Notes: generated from the letters alone by a model not told the origin. Shown: positions 18,256-27,071, counted from the stretch's first letter. The stretch: 64,000 nt of DNA from Bog-366 sp963722555 (GCA_963722555.1 CAVRNQ010000001.1:310001-374000); one strand, 5' to 3'. Numbers and translations are program-made.

Positions 18256-19209
18256 ATGAAGGCTCTCTATTTTGATGGAAAACTCACCCTGCGCGAAGTT
18301 GCCAAGCCCCAGCGCGCGCCGGGCGAGGCGCTTATTCAGGTACTGCTCGCGGGCATCTGCGGCACCGACCGGGAAATCTTGAAAGGCTACTCGGGTTTTC
18401 GGGGTATCCTCGGACACGAGTTCGTAGGCCGGGTGGTGGAATGCGACGACCCAACCTGGATCGGCCAGCGGGTGGTCGGAGAGATCAACCTTGCCTGCGG
18501 CCGGTGCGAATGGTGCGCGCGGGGCCTGGGCCGGCATTGCCCGCACCGCACGGTCCTGGGAATTGTGAAGCGCGACGGCGTGTTTGCCGAGTTTGTGACT
18601 CTGCCGGTAGCCAACCTGCACAGAGTTCCCGACGAGGTTTCCGACCAGGCGGCAACCTTCGTGGAGCCCCTGGCCGCGGCCGCGGAAATTCTGGAGCAGA
18701 TGCGACTCGCACCGGGAACGCGCGTGGCCATCGTGGGCGACGGAAGGCTGGGCCTGCTGACGGCACAAGTGCTGAGGCACGCCGGCGCAGAAGTCACCGT
18801 GATCGGCCGGCATGGGTGGAAACTGGACCTGGCGCGCGCCTGGGGTGTCGGGGTTGTGAGCGAAGGCGATGAGCAACTCGCGCCCAGCAGCTTTCCGGTC
18901 GCCGTCGAGGCGACAGGTTCTCCGCGCGGCCTCGACCGGGCCCTGCGGCTGGTCGAGCCCCGCGGCACGGTGGTGATGAAATCCACCTTTCACGGCGCGG
19001 CGCACTTCGATGCCACCAAACTGGTGGTGGACGAGGTTACCCTGCTCGGCTCCCGGTGCGGGGTGTTTGGGCCGGCTCTAGAAATGCTCCGGCTGGGACA
19101 TGTGACTGTTCATCATCTGGTTAATAAGGTATTTCCGCTGGAACTGGGCCTGGAAGCCTTCGCATACCTGGACCAGACCTCAGCGCTGAAAGTCCTACTC
19201 GCAGTCTGA
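18256..19209 (+). CDS. Zinc-dependent alcohol dehydrogenase (MDR superfamily)
   Basis: 317-residue cytoplasmic medium-chain dehydrogenase. The catalytic zinc site is seen in AGICGTDREI and GHEFVG, and the structural zinc lobe in CGRCEWCARGLGRHC, with all four cysteines present. The Rossmann motif is GDGRLGLLTAQ. At 317 residues it is some 20-30 shorter than typical members, mainly in the C-terminal half. The ATG is 14 bases after selA. The link to selenium is positional only; the alcohol or polyol substrate is unknown, with threonine- or sorbitol-dehydrogenase-like enzymes the nearest guess. Confidence 0.9.
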   Translation: MKALYFDGKLTLREVAKPQRAPGEALIQVLLAGICGTDREILKGYSGFRGILGHEFVGRVVECDDPTWIGQRVVGEINLACGRCEWCARGLGRHCPHRTVLGIVKRDGVFAEFVTLPVANLHRVPDEVSDQAATFVEPLAAAAEILEQMRLAPGTRVAIVGDGRLGLLTAQVLRHAGAEVTVIGRHGWKLDLARAWGVGVVSEGDEQLAPSSFPVAVEATGSPRGLDRALRLVEPRGTVVMKSTFHGAAHFDATKLVVDEVTLLGSRCGVFGPALEMLRLGHVTVHHLVNKVFPLELGLEAFAYLDQTSALKVLLAV

Positions 19210-19298
19210 AGCGGCTGGTTGAAAATTGCGGAGAAGGCCCGGAAAGCGCGGTCTGGGCGTCTGCTTCTAAAATTCGTTCTGGGGCGAGGCGAAACGGC

Positions 19299-20111
19299 AT
19301 GCGTAGCTTGTCGGTTAACAAACTCAGAATTCTCCATCTTCTATTGCTGTCGCTCGTAGCGGGAGTGCTCGCTGCGGGTGTGGCGGAGGCGAAAAAGAAA
19401 CGGGCCCTGCCGCCGCCCCCCGCCCTGCCCGGGCAGATCAACTCCCTGGCGAAGCGGCTTCCCGGCGTGATGCTTGAAGATGCAGCGCCCATCACCGGTG
19501 AGATCCAGAAGCTGGTCGTGGACCACTTGGTGGAATGGATGGCGAATCGCACACCCACCGACGTGGAAGTTCGCCGCGAACTAGAGGGCGCGTTCTCCCT
19601 GCTGCACTACCCCCTCTTCGGCCAGCCGGCGGTTTTCGCGTCGCTCTGGAAGGGCAGCACGGTGATTGGGGCGGGCTACACACTGGGCTGGAATGACTAC
19701 GACCGCCAGAACGTACTGATGATTTTCGCAAGCCGCGACGGCAAAAGCCGGATGGCGGCCCTCGCGAATTTTGTCCCGAGGACGGATCTTCACTATGAGA
19801 TCCTTCCCGCTCAGGGTTGGGACGACTTCCGGTTTCTCACCTACGGTTTCCGGCTGGGCAAAAGCCAGCCTCGGCTCACGGCGATCCTCTATTCGTTTGA
19901 TGGACAGAATCTGAAGTCGCTGTGGGAGTCTCACGACGTCTACGACGGCAAGATGGACGTGCAGAAGGACAAGGTCGTGATCCGCTACCTCAAGGAGGAC
20001 GAGTACATTCGAGAAGTCACGGCCAAACGCAAACCGCCGCGGCACGAGGCCGTCTACTTGATCACGCCCACCGGCCTCGAATTACAGGTCGACCACGAGA
20101 TTCCGTTCTGA
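19299..20111 (+). CDS. Exported protein of unknown function
   Basis: 270 residues with a clear signal peptide (a hydrophobic LLLLSLVAGVLAAGVAEA stretch near residues 13-30), then a Lys/Pro-rich linker (KKKRALPPPPALPG). The rest looks mixed alpha/beta, with aromatic-rich segments (TLGWNDYDRQNVLMIFASRD, LTAILYSFDGQNLKSLWESH). I do not recognise the family. An alternative start is internal. It is the last gene of the same-strand run from the GH42 gene and is followed by the 174-bp repeat element. Confidence 0.7.
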   Translation: MRSLSVNKLRILHLLLLSLVAGVLAAGVAEAKKKRALPPPPALPGQINSLAKRLPGVMLEDAAPITGEIQKLVVDHLVEWMANRTPTDVEVRRELEGAFSLLHYPLFGQPAVFASLWKGSTVIGAGYTLGWNDYDRQNVLMIFASRDGKSRMAALANFVPRTDLHYEILPAQGWDDFRFLTYGFRLGKSQPRLTAILYSFDGQNLKSLWESHDVYDGKMDVQKDKVVIRYLKEDEYIREVTAKRKPPRHEAVYLITPTGLELQVDHEIPF

Positions 20112-20155
20112 GATCCTGCGCGTTTTCGTTTCGAAGAACCGGGGACCCTAAAACC

Positions 20156-20329
20156 GGGTGCTGGTGTCATTTGCGAGACACGGGCGCTCCCAGGTGCAGT
20201 CATTCCCGCGAAAGCGGGAATCTACTCCGCCAGCCATGGGAAATGCGCCGCCCACGAACTGGATTCCCGCTTTCGCGGGAATGACCATTGTTTCGAATTG
20301 AATCCCCAATCCAAATGACACCAGCACCC
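20156..20329. repeat. 174-bp element with terminal inverted repeats and two REP-type palindromes (copy 1)
   Basis: The ends GGTGCTGGTGTCATTTG and CCAAATGACACCAGCACC are inverted repeats. Inside are two palindromes, CATTCCCGCGAAAGCGGGAA and its mirror TTCCCGCTTTCGCGGGAATG, about 50 bases apart. A near-identical copy in the opposite orientation lies at 32625-32796. This is a non-autonomous MITE/BIME-like element. It sits between convergent genes (the exported protein and EF-P). Confidence 0.85.
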
Positions 20330-20381
20330 CAAAACGGGGGTCCGCGCTACACGCTACCCGGCTCCGGCTTGTGCGCCTGAA

Positions 20382-20939
20382 TTAGTTGGCGCGTTCGATG
20401 TATGTCCCTTCCGCGGTATCGACGCGGATCTTCTCACCTTCGCCGATGAAGGGCGGCACCTGCACGACTAATCCTGTTTCCATCTTGGCGGGCTTGGTGA
20501 CATTGGTTGCCGAGCCGCCTTTGATGCCCGGCTCGGTTTCAACCACCTTCAGGTCCACGGTGGCAGGCAACTGGATATCCACCGGCCGGCCCTCGAAGAA
20601 ATCCACCTTGAGCATGACTTCCGGAACAAGGTAAGACGCCCTATCGCCGACGGTCTCCCGGTGAAGGGAGATCTGTTCGTAGTTCGCGGTGTTCATGAAG
20701 CAATAGGAATCACCATCGGCATAAAGGTACTGCATCTCGACTTCGTCTATAGCGGCGCGCTCGACGGTGTCTTCCGAGCGGAAGCGATGGTCGATCAGCG
20801 AGCCCGTGCGCAGGTTGCGCATGCGGGCCTGGACAAAGGCGCGCAAGTTGCCGGGCGTGCGGTGCTCGGCCTTGTGGATGGTAAAGAGGTCATTGTTGTG
20901 CCTGATGATCATTCCGGGTCGGAGATCATTCGCGTTCAT
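20382..20939 (-). CDS. efp: Translation elongation factor P
   Basis: 185 residues, standard length, with the three OB-like domains. It binds ribosomes stalled at polyproline and helps peptide bond formation. Matching segments are DLRPGMII, MRNLRTGS, YLYADGDSYCFMN and the C-terminal TGLVVQVPPFIGEGEKIRVDT. The domain I tip reads TPGNLRAF, so the residue that is a modified Lys or Arg in studied EF-Ps is Asn31 here. That rules out classical lysylation, rhamnosylation or 5-aminopentanol modification at this site. Confidence 0.96.
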   Translation of the reverse strand: MNANDLRPGMIIRHNNDLFTIHKAEHRTPGNLRAFVQARMRNLRTGSLIDHRFRSEDTVERAAIDEVEMQYLYADGDSYCFMNTANYEQISLHRETVGDRASYLVPEVMLKVDFFEGRPVDIQLPATVDLKVVETEPGIKGGSATNVTKPAKMETGLVVQVPPFIGEGEKIRVDTAEGTYIERAN

Positions 20940-21223
20940 AACTGTTCCTTCATTCTGCTGGGGGTGGGGCTTAGAACAGGATGGAGAACTTCTGGAGTCC
21001 TTTCCCGCAAGAGCCCGGAACCTTAATTTTACTGGCTTTTCCGCGCTCCGTCAACGGCGGGGCTGGTGGGGCCTGCCGGCAGCGGCGTACGATAGGTCCC
21101 CAAAGGGAAGTCGGCAGTAAGCAGGAGCCAGTAAACCCTACACCGCTTTTTTGCCGAGAACTGGCTCGCGGGGTTCGAACCAGGCCTTCGGTTTGGAACA
21201 CGGCCGGCAAGCTGGCCTGGCAA

Positions 21224-21245
21224 GAGCGGGAGAAAGCTCCCGCTC
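21224..21245. terminator. GC-rich hairpin downstream of the RDD gene
   Basis: GAGCGGGA and TCCCGCTC pair perfectly over eight bases around a GAAAGC loop, 49 bases beyond the RDD gene's stop. There is no T-run on either strand, so it is at best a weak or Rho-assisted terminator. Confidence 0.4.
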
Positions 21246-21293
21246 TCCAGGGGTCGCCCGCCTGCAGCCGCGTCGTCCATCGCGAAGCCAGTT

Positions 21294-22031
21294 TCAACCC
21301 TTATGAATGAAATATGCGCCGGCGAAGCCTCCGGCCACAAGGAGGACCCAAAGCAGAACCAATAGGGCCCTGTAAAGAACACCCGGCTCTTTTTCAACGA
21401 CAAAGGTCCCGGCCAGATGATCTCCGAGGCGCTGGCGCAGTTTGGAAAAAATGGCAATGAAATATCCCACCAGATACCCAAACTGCCCGTCAATGATTCT
21501 CAGGATGTTCCGGATCAGCGAAGGCCCGAGCCCGCAGGGCGCGCCATTGGGGTTGATGATCTTGACCCCGGCGAGGGCTTTGCCCAGCGTGACCCCGAGC
21601 AATCCCTCGCAAAGCCAGTAGTAGATGAAACCTAGGATGGCCACGGTGGCGATGGTGACCCAAGCGCCCGTCCCGCTTAATTCGATTCCCGTGGGGGTAA
21701 TTCCGCCCCAACGGCCTCCTGCCCACACCCCCACTACAGCAAACAACGCCAGCAGCAAGAGGGTGTCCAGGATCAGCGCGATGAGCCTGTCGCCCAGCGC
21801 GGCGATTCGATACCCCGCAACGATGCGGTCAGGACCTGTCATTGACGTGGCCGGAGCGGCCGCAGGCGGAGCAGACTCGAGGGCTGGGGCAGCAGGGGCG
21901 GCCGGCGCTGCCAAGGGCTCCGCGGCGGGAGCTGCTGCATCCATAGGTACTGAGGCTGCCATGGGCGCACCGCACCCGCCGCAGTGCCTGGCATCGTCAG
22001 GATTCTGTGAACCACACGAGGTGCAATACAT
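21294..22031 (-). CDS. RDD-family membrane protein with an N-terminal zinc ribbon
   Basis: 245 residues from the ATG at 22031, which follows AGGAGGAAAAC. The N-terminus is a double CxxC zinc ribbon (CTSCGSQNPDDARHCGGCG), followed by an Ala/Pro-rich linker of about 55 residues. The RDD domain has the expected Arg and Asp pattern (IAALGDRLIALILDTLLLL, LLGVTLGKALAGVKI, LRQRLGDHLAGT) and a final membrane helix. Role unknown; RDD proteins have been proposed as transporters or membrane anchors. Monocistronic by layout. Confidence 0.88.
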   Translation of the reverse strand: MYCTSCGSQNPDDARHCGGCGAPMAASVPMDAAAPAAEPLAAPAAPAAPALESAPPAAAPATSMTGPDRIVAGYRIAALGDRLIALILDTLLLLALFAVVGVWAGGRWGGITPTGIELSGTGAWVTIATVAILGFIYYWLCEGLLGVTLGKALAGVKIINPNGAPCGLGPSLIRNILRIIDGQFGYLVGYFIAIFSKLRQRLGDHLAGTFVVEKEPGVLYRALLVLLWVLLVAGGFAGAYFIHKG

Positions 22032-22248
22032 GTTTTCCTCCTGGTTGAAAGTGCGCCCAGTATACATCCCCCTGAGAAAACGAGGTAGGGTCCTGGCCGT
22101 CGAGTGGCGATTACGCCCATCCGTAAGGATGGCTCGGGGAAGTTCCCAACCTTCTGTTGGTCTCGCGCCCCGCGGTCGCCGCGGCGACCGGCCGGGCGCG
22201 CATCCCGAATCGCGTGATTCTCCTCCTCAACCGGAGAGGGGAGTAGGC

Positions 22249-23202
22249 TTATGGATTTGCTAGCCTGCGTCGTTTGCCCGGCCGAATTCCGATGGCGGCC
22301 ATCTGGCGTCCCGTGCGCCCGCCTTCCTTACGATGTGAGAAGAACAGATCGGTGCGGCAAGCGGTGCAGTAGTCCGCGACGGAGATCTGGGAGGGTGGGA
22401 CTCCCGCGCTCGTGAGCTGATGCTCGGCGACGGCGACCAGATCCAGGTGCGCGGCGGGAACCTGCTCGGGAGCATGCCCGGGCGGGTGAGCACTCAGGAA
22501 GAGAATCGAATGGCGATCCGTTCCCGCCTCGGGGCGATGGGGCAGAGTTCGGAAGAAGGGCTCGGCGGGGGCGAACCGTCCGTCGAAGGCTTCGACAACC
22601 TCCTCTCCCACTTCGTAGCAGCAGGCGCGGATCGAGGGCCCCAGCACCGCAAGCAATTGCTGGGGGTCGGAGCCGAATGCAAGCTGCATATCTCCCACCG
22701 CTTTCTCGATTACGCGCTCGAGCGCGCCACGCCAGCCCGCATGGACTGCCGCCACTACCCGCTGCTTAGGATCCACCAACAGCACGGGCAGGCAGTCGGC
22801 GATGCGGACTGTCAGCAGGAGGCCCGCCTCCGCCGTCATGAGCGCGTCGCCGGCAGGCGGGCCCGTGGCGGCTGGCTCCGCGCTCGGCACGCCGCACAGC
22901 CGATACTCGGGCTGGCCGGTCCCGCCGGCGGCCACTACGAACGCGTGGGAGGAATGGACCTGCCGCACCGAGGCGAGCGAAAAATCCTGGGCGCCAATCT
23001 GCCGGAGAAAGCGCCGGCGATTCTGCTCAACCTGCTCGCGCCGGTCCGGAAACCCCAAGTTGAGGCCGGTGGAGGGGAAACGGCTGGCGCCGCCTCGGCG
23101 CGTGCTGAAGGCATGCACGAGCCACGGCAGCTTGGCGAGGCGCACCGACTCGAGCCACGCCAAGCCGTCGCGGGAAACCATTTTGAACGCTCGCCGCCCC
23201 AT
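22249..23202 (-). CDS. pgeF: Peptidoglycan editing factor / polyphenol oxidase family (YfiH, DUF152)
   Basis: 317 residues. The family hydrolyses aberrant muropeptides or purine nucleosides and binds zinc through a His/Cys set. Visible landmarks: HAFSTRRGGAS, RQVHSSHAF (first His), TADCLPV-type motif (RIADCLPVLLVD), AAVHAGWRGAL, LGPSIRACCYEVGEEV and the C-terminal DYCTACRTDLFFSHRKEG. All active-site positions appear intact. It carries a low-complexity loop at about residues 95-120. It is divergent from acpS and monocistronic by layout. Confidence 0.93.
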   Translation of the reverse strand: MGRRAFKMVSRDGLAWLESVRLAKLPWLVHAFSTRRGGASRFPSTGLNLGFPDRREQVEQNRRRFLRQIGAQDFSLASVRQVHSSHAFVVAAGGTGQPEYRLCGVPSAEPAATGPPAGDALMTAEAGLLLTVRIADCLPVLLVDPKQRVVAAVHAGWRGALERVIEKAVGDMQLAFGSDPQQLLAVLGPSIRACCYEVGEEVVEAFDGRFAPAEPFFRTLPHRPEAGTDRHSILFLSAHPPGHAPEQVPAAHLDLVAVAEHQLTSAGVPPSQISVADYCTACRTDLFFSHRKEGGRTGRQMAAIGIRPGKRRRLANP

Positions 23203-23565
23203 GCTGCGAATATAACATAGCGCCCGCCTGGATTCGCCCGATGCGACGTTGCATTCCGTCCGACAATTTGCTATGGTTAGAAAAATTTAATAAGGGCTGA
23301 TACTCGCAAGATGGACGGACAGCCATGCTAGCTGCTGGTTTAGTCTCCAAGACGGAAGGCTGGCCCGAGCAATTGGCGCGGGGGTTAATCGTTAACCTCG
23401 AGCGGAACGCACGGGCTTCTGCGCTTCACTGGCTTTCCCCCGCGGGAATGCGCTGCCGGGGGTGTGCGACGTGTACCGCATCCCTCCGCAAGTCGCGGGC
23501 TGAGGCTCGACACAGTCGAATTTCGGGGCCCTGAGGGAATTTCCCGATAGTTATACGACCTGATC
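23203..23565. other. Intergenic region upstream of acpS
   Basis: 363 bases between divergent pgeF and acpS. An AT-rich block (about 23258-23295) is the likeliest promoter area, but I cannot settle on a -35/-10 pair. The open frames here show no family signature. Confidence 0.4.
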
Positions 23566-23949
23566 ATGATCGTCGGAACCGGAGTGGATATAGCAGAAAT
23601 TTCCCGCCTGGAGGAAGGTCTCGAGCGGCATGGGGAGCGTTTTACGAAGCGGCTCTTCACCCCGGCGGAAGTTGCTTACTGCGAGAGGTTCAAGAATCGA
23701 GGCGAGCGCTATGCCGCGCGCTTCGCGGCCAAGGAAGCTGCTTTCAAAGCTCTGGGAACGGGCTGGGGAGCAGGGGTTCGCTGGCTCGATGTGGAAGTCA
23801 CCCACCAGCCGAGCGGCAAACCGGAGCTGGTCTTGACCGGCCGGGCGCAAGAAGTGGCACGCGGACTGGGAATCACCCGCATGGCGGTTTCGATTTCGCA
23901 CTCCGACCGCTACGTGGTGGCCCAGGTAATCTTCGAAGGCGATGACTAA
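23566..23949 (+). CDS. acpS: Holo-[acyl-carrier-protein] synthase
   Basis: 127 residues. It transfers 4'-phosphopantetheine from CoA to acyl carrier protein. Motifs: VGTGVDIAEISRLEE with the Mg-binding Asp8, FAAKEAAFKALGTGW with the catalytic Glu, and the C-terminal VSISHSDRYVVAQV. Its stop overlaps the next gene's ATG by eight bases, so the pair is translationally coupled. Confidence 0.96.
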   Translation: MIVGTGVDIAEISRLEEGLERHGERFTKRLFTPAEVAYCERFKNRGERYAARFAAKEAAFKALGTGWGAGVRWLDVEVTHQPSGKPELVLTGRAQEVARGLGITRMAVSISHSDRYVVAQVIFEGDD

Positions 23950-24664
23950 GTTCGGGTGGCATCGACACGGCCTTTTCCTCTCGGTTCTCGCCTTGGGGTG
24001 TGCACCGGAGATCGCCCTCCCGCAGGCCCAACCCCCCCTGCCTGTCCAAAATCCAGTTAGCCTCAACAGCAAGCAGGCCACGAGCTTGGTTCTGGATCAA
24101 GCCAAGCCGGAGTATCCGCCCCTGGCTAAGGTCAATTACATTCAAGGGCACGTGCGGGTGCAAGTCGAAATCACGCGCGATGGCAAGGTGGCGCAGGCCC
24201 ACGTCGTACGCGGACATCCCATTCTGGCGGCGTCAGCCCTGAAGGCGGCGCGCGGTTGGATCTATCGCCCCTTGCAGACGCCCTCCGGGCCCTCGGGTTT
24301 CCTCACAACAGTGGAAGTGAAATTCTCTTTGCGCCCTCACAAAATGGATACGGTGCCATCCCAGGCGGAACGCGACCTTAGCCGCCAGGTCAAACCACCT
24401 GAAGTCATCGGGCGGCCGGCGGACCCGTCTCCGACCGCGGTAGTGCATATGCGGTTGCTGCTGAATGACCAGGGTCAGGTGATTGACGCTGAGCCGTTGC
24501 CCGGCGCCGTAACCAATCTCGAAGCCGCCGAGAAGAGCCTCGAGGGCTGGACCTTCCGCCCCGCGCATTGGGGCAGCCTCCCCATTCCATGGTATCTCGA
24601 CGTCAACGTTCCCGTGGGCACCGCAGCTATTTCCCGAGCCGGCGCCGACCCGGGCGGGCGGTGA
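23942..24664 (+). CDS. Exported protein with two TonB C-terminal-like domains
   Basis: 240 residues with a short signal peptide (LFLSVLALGCAPEIALPQA). A Cys lies in the hydrophobic core, so it may instead be a lipoprotein. Residues about 55-130 match a TonB-C domain (PEYPPLAKVNYIQGHVRVQV and the WIYRPLQTPSG end). Residues about 165-225 give a second, weaker one (VVHMRLLLNDQGQVIDAEPL, GWTFRPAHWG). No transmembrane anchor plus Pro-rich spacer of a true TonB is present, so it is more likely a periplasmic TonB-C protein of the kind common in Acidobacteriota. Coupled to acpS by overlap. Confidence 0.8.
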   Translation: MTKFGWHRHGLFLSVLALGCAPEIALPQAQPPLPVQNPVSLNSKQATSLVLDQAKPEYPPLAKVNYIQGHVRVQVEITRDGKVAQAHVVRGHPILAASALKAARGWIYRPLQTPSGPSGFLTTVEVKFSLRPHKMDTVPSQAERDLSRQVKPPEVIGRPADPSPTAVVHMRLLLNDQGQVIDAEPLPGAVTNLEAAEKSLEGWTFRPAHWGSLPIPWYLDVNVPVGTAAISRAGADPGGR

Positions 24665-24742
24665 ACGCCGGCGGCCTGTGCAACTCAGTTCCCAGGCGGT
24701 GTGAGATAATCGCCCGACAGCCGGCCGGGCGTGCCCCGCGCA

Positions 24743-25051
24743 TCAGAAATTCAGGACTTCATAGAATTCCACCCACGCGTCCTGGAAGTAGGCGACCTGC
24801 TTCTGGAAGAGCTGGGTGTGATCCTCACTCGCCTCTAAAGCCTTGAGGGCTTTCTCGGCAGCAGCCAAGCTCTCAAACCGTCGCTCCCAGATCAAGGTAT
24901 TCCCCGGCTCACGACCGGCGAGGGGAACCATGCGCTCGCCGGGGGGAAGAATTCCCCGTTGTTCCAAAATCGCAAACTGTTTTTCCAAGTCCATGAACTC
25001 CTGCCGCTTCGACGCCTCAAAGCGCTGAACAAACCGCATGACAATCGCCAT
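24743..25051 (-). CDS. NIPSNAP-like small protein
   Basis: 102 residues from the ATG at 25051 with the site AAGGAGAAAC. It has a ferredoxin-like dimeric alpha/beta barrel pattern: IVMRFVQRFEASKRQEFMDL, LIWERRFESLAAAEKALKAL, and FYEVLNF at the end. NIPSNAP-family proteins lack a well-defined reaction. It follows the PfkB kinase on the same strand after 161 bases, a gap that contains small GC hairpins, so cotranscription is possible but not certain. Confidence 0.7.
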   Translation of the reverse strand: MAIVMRFVQRFEASKRQEFMDLEKQFAILEQRGILPPGERMVPLAGREPGNTLIWERRFESLAAAEKALKALEASEDHTQLFQKQVAYFQDAWVEFYEVLNF

Positions 25052-25212
25052 AAGTGTTTCTCCTTGTGGAGCGCGAGAATCTGCCCGGACCGGGGTCCCT
25101 GCTTCTGTCGTGCGAGGAGAGAAACCCACCGCCTGCATCGGTGGGCAGCGCCGGTGGGCGGTCGTTACTCAAGGCAGTAAAAGAAGCAAAGCCGCGCACA
25201 GCACTCCGAACC

Positions 25213-26178
25213 TTACTCCTCCTTCCCCAGCAGTGTGGGAAATTCAATTCTGTGTTGAGATGCAAACTTCCGGATTTCCGCCAGGGTGCCAAAGCCGGGG
25301 ACGCTCTCCCGCACGGTCACAGCACGTGCAGCGGTCAGGCAACCAAAGCGCGCGGCCTGCGCAAGTGCCGCTCCCGCGCTGAGCCCGAAGGCAAGGCCCG
25401 CCGTGAAGGCGTCGCCGGCGCCGGGTGTGTCCACCACGTCCACCTGAAAGGCCGGAACCCTTGCCTGCTCCTTGCCATCCGCCACCAAGGCGCCCTGCTT
25501 GCCCAGCGTAATCACCACACGCTGCAGGTGGAAATATTGTTGCAGCCGCCGCGCGAGCTCGGCAGGATCGCTCGTGTCGTCGGACTTGCCTCCCGTCAGG
25601 ATGTTGGCCTCCGTCTCGTTCGGCACCAGCAAGTCGAGCCCGGCCAGTGCCTCCGGGGGCAGGGGTTCCGCGGGTCCGGGAGTCAGGATGGTGAACGCAC
25701 CCCACTCCTTGGCGCGCCGCACGGCGTGGAGCGCGGTCTCGACGGGTATTTCGAAAGTCACCAGCCCCAGCTTGGCCCGCCGCAGAGCGGGCTCGGCGCG
25801 GTCAACATCTTCCGGAGAAAACTCCTCGTTCGCGCCCATCGCCGTGGTGATGGCGGGCACCCCCTGCGGGTTAATCATCACAAACCCGCAACCGGTCGCG
25901 GTGGCTTCGCTGCGGCAAAGGTAGGTCAGGTCCACCCCCGCCTCGGACATCCACCTGGCGCCCGTATCTCCCAGGCGATCTCTGCCGATACGGCCGACGA
26001 AATGCGTGGGCAATCCCAGGCGGGCGCAGGCGATCGCCTGGTGCGACCCCTTACCGCCGTCCAGCGCCTCCTTGTAGTCCCACCCCAAGACCGTTTCGTC
26101 CGACGTCGGAAAATGGTCCACGCGCATGAAGAGCCCTTGCACGTGGCTGCCAGCCACGACCACACCGGTTCGATCCAT
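25213..26178 (-). CDS. PfkB-family sugar kinase
   Basis: 321 residues from the ATG at 26178 after GAGGAGAAACC. Cytoplasmic ribokinase-type enzyme that phosphorylates a sugar with ATP. The substrate Gly-Gly motif is LDGGKGSHQAIACARLG, and the ATP/anion-hole motif DTPGAGDAFTAGLAFG contains the catalytic base Asp. The start lies 17 bases after the NagB-like gene, so both form one operon. The neighbour suggests an amino-sugar or ketose substrate, but the exact sugar cannot be read from sequence. Confidence 0.92.
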   Translation of the reverse strand: MDRTGVVVAGSHVQGLFMRVDHFPTSDETVLGWDYKEALDGGKGSHQAIACARLGLPTHFVGRIGRDRLGDTGARWMSEAGVDLTYLCRSEATATGCGFVMINPQGVPAITTAMGANEEFSPEDVDRAEPALRRAKLGLVTFEIPVETALHAVRRAKEWGAFTILTPGPAEPLPPEALAGLDLLVPNETEANILTGGKSDDTSDPAELARRLQQYFHLQRVVITLGKQGALVADGKEQARVPAFQVDVVDTPGAGDAFTAGLAFGLSAGAALAQAARFGCLTAARAVTVRESVPGFGTLAEIRKFASQHRIEFPTLLGKEE

Positions 26179-26195
26179 GGTTTCTCCTCTGCTCG

Positions 26196-27071
26196 TCAAA
26201 TCCCCAGCGGCGGGCAGGCGGCGGTGGCTGCATCCACCGTCACCACACAGTCGGGATGTTCCTGGGCATAGGTGGCCGGAATTTCCGGGCTGACGTTTCC
26301 GAAAAGCAGGATGCGAATCACCGTCTGCTTCCACGCTCCCGTGTCACTGTAAAGCCGCAGGCGTTTGGCGGAAAGCAACTCGCGCATGCCCAGCGTCACC
26401 ACGTAGGGTGGCACGATGTCCGAGCACCCTCCCGCCGCGCGCTGGCTGAGCGCCACCAGCGTGTCTTCGTTCAGGTGCAGAACGCGCGTGGTGCAATTGC
26501 GGAACTGCTCCTTGCTGATACGATACCAGGGCGAGCGCGGCGGCTCGTTGAAGGCGATATGGCCACGGTACCCGATGCCCCCGTACGTGCTGTCCACCCC
26601 GCCGACCGCCTGAATTTTCTCCCCCATTTCATCCAGGGCGGAGGCCCGTGGAAAATGCCGCTGCTGCAGGGGGACGTTTAACTGTTTGTCAATAGGATCG
26701 TAGAAATTACGTGTCATCCAACCCTGATAGCAAAAGGGATGATCCAGCGGCAAGTGGCGCCCCTGCCAGTCGAGGTGGTCGTCCATGTGAAAAATGTGAA
26801 CGTTTTTCAAACTAATCCGCTCGCGGTTAACGCGTTCAATGAATATCGGGTACTGCCCGCGCGGCCCGCAGGGGAGGATCCAGCGGGTGGGCCGCCCCGC
26901 GGCATTATTGGTTTTGACTTCCTCCAGCAAGGCTGCGGCGAATTCTTCGTACATCGCCTGGGGCGTGGGTACGATGCGGAGTTTGACCTTGGCTTGCGGA
27001 TGGTTAGGAAGCTCCGCCGGCGGAATCTTGCACCATTTGAACAGCTCTTCCGAGCTTTCGTATGCGAACAT
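26196..27071 (-). CDS. NagB-like sugar-phosphate isomerase/deaminase
   Basis: 291 residues from the ATG at 27071. It belongs to the glucosamine-6-phosphate deaminase/isomerase family (NagB-type fold; HIFHMDDHL, GHIAFNEP). In E. coli NagB the catalytic segment is DGHIAFNE with Asp141, His143 and Glu148. Here it reads YRGHIAFNE, so the ring-opening Asp is Arg while His and Glu remain. The substrate or reaction may therefore differ from the textbook enzyme. Operon with the PfkB kinase. Family membership is firm; the specific activity is not. Confidence 0.82.
   Translation of the reverse strand: MFAYESSEELFKWCKIPPAELPNHPQAKVKLRIVPTPQAMYEEFAAALLEEVKTNNAAGRPTRWILPCGPRGQYPIFIERVNRERISLKNVHIFHMDDHLDWQGRHLPLDHPFCYQGWMTRNFYDPIDKQLNVPLQQRHFPRASALDEMGEKIQAVGGVDSTYGGIGYRGHIAFNEPPRSPWYRISKEQFRNCTTRVLHLNEDTLVALSQRAAGGCSDIVPPYVVTLGMRELLSAKRLRLYSDTGAWKQTVIRILLFGNVSPEIPATYAQEHPDCVVTVDAATAACPPLGI

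Noticed and set aside
21160..21260. tRNA-like T-loop sequence GGTTCGAACC
   Set aside because: No cloverleaf can be drawn around it: no matching acceptor stem, D-loop or anticodon arm on either strand.
25054..26271. 405-codon plus-strand frame opposite the PfkB kinase
   Set aside because: The product is low-complexity Arg/Gly/His-rich sequence without domain motifs. The minus strand has both sugar-kinase motifs.
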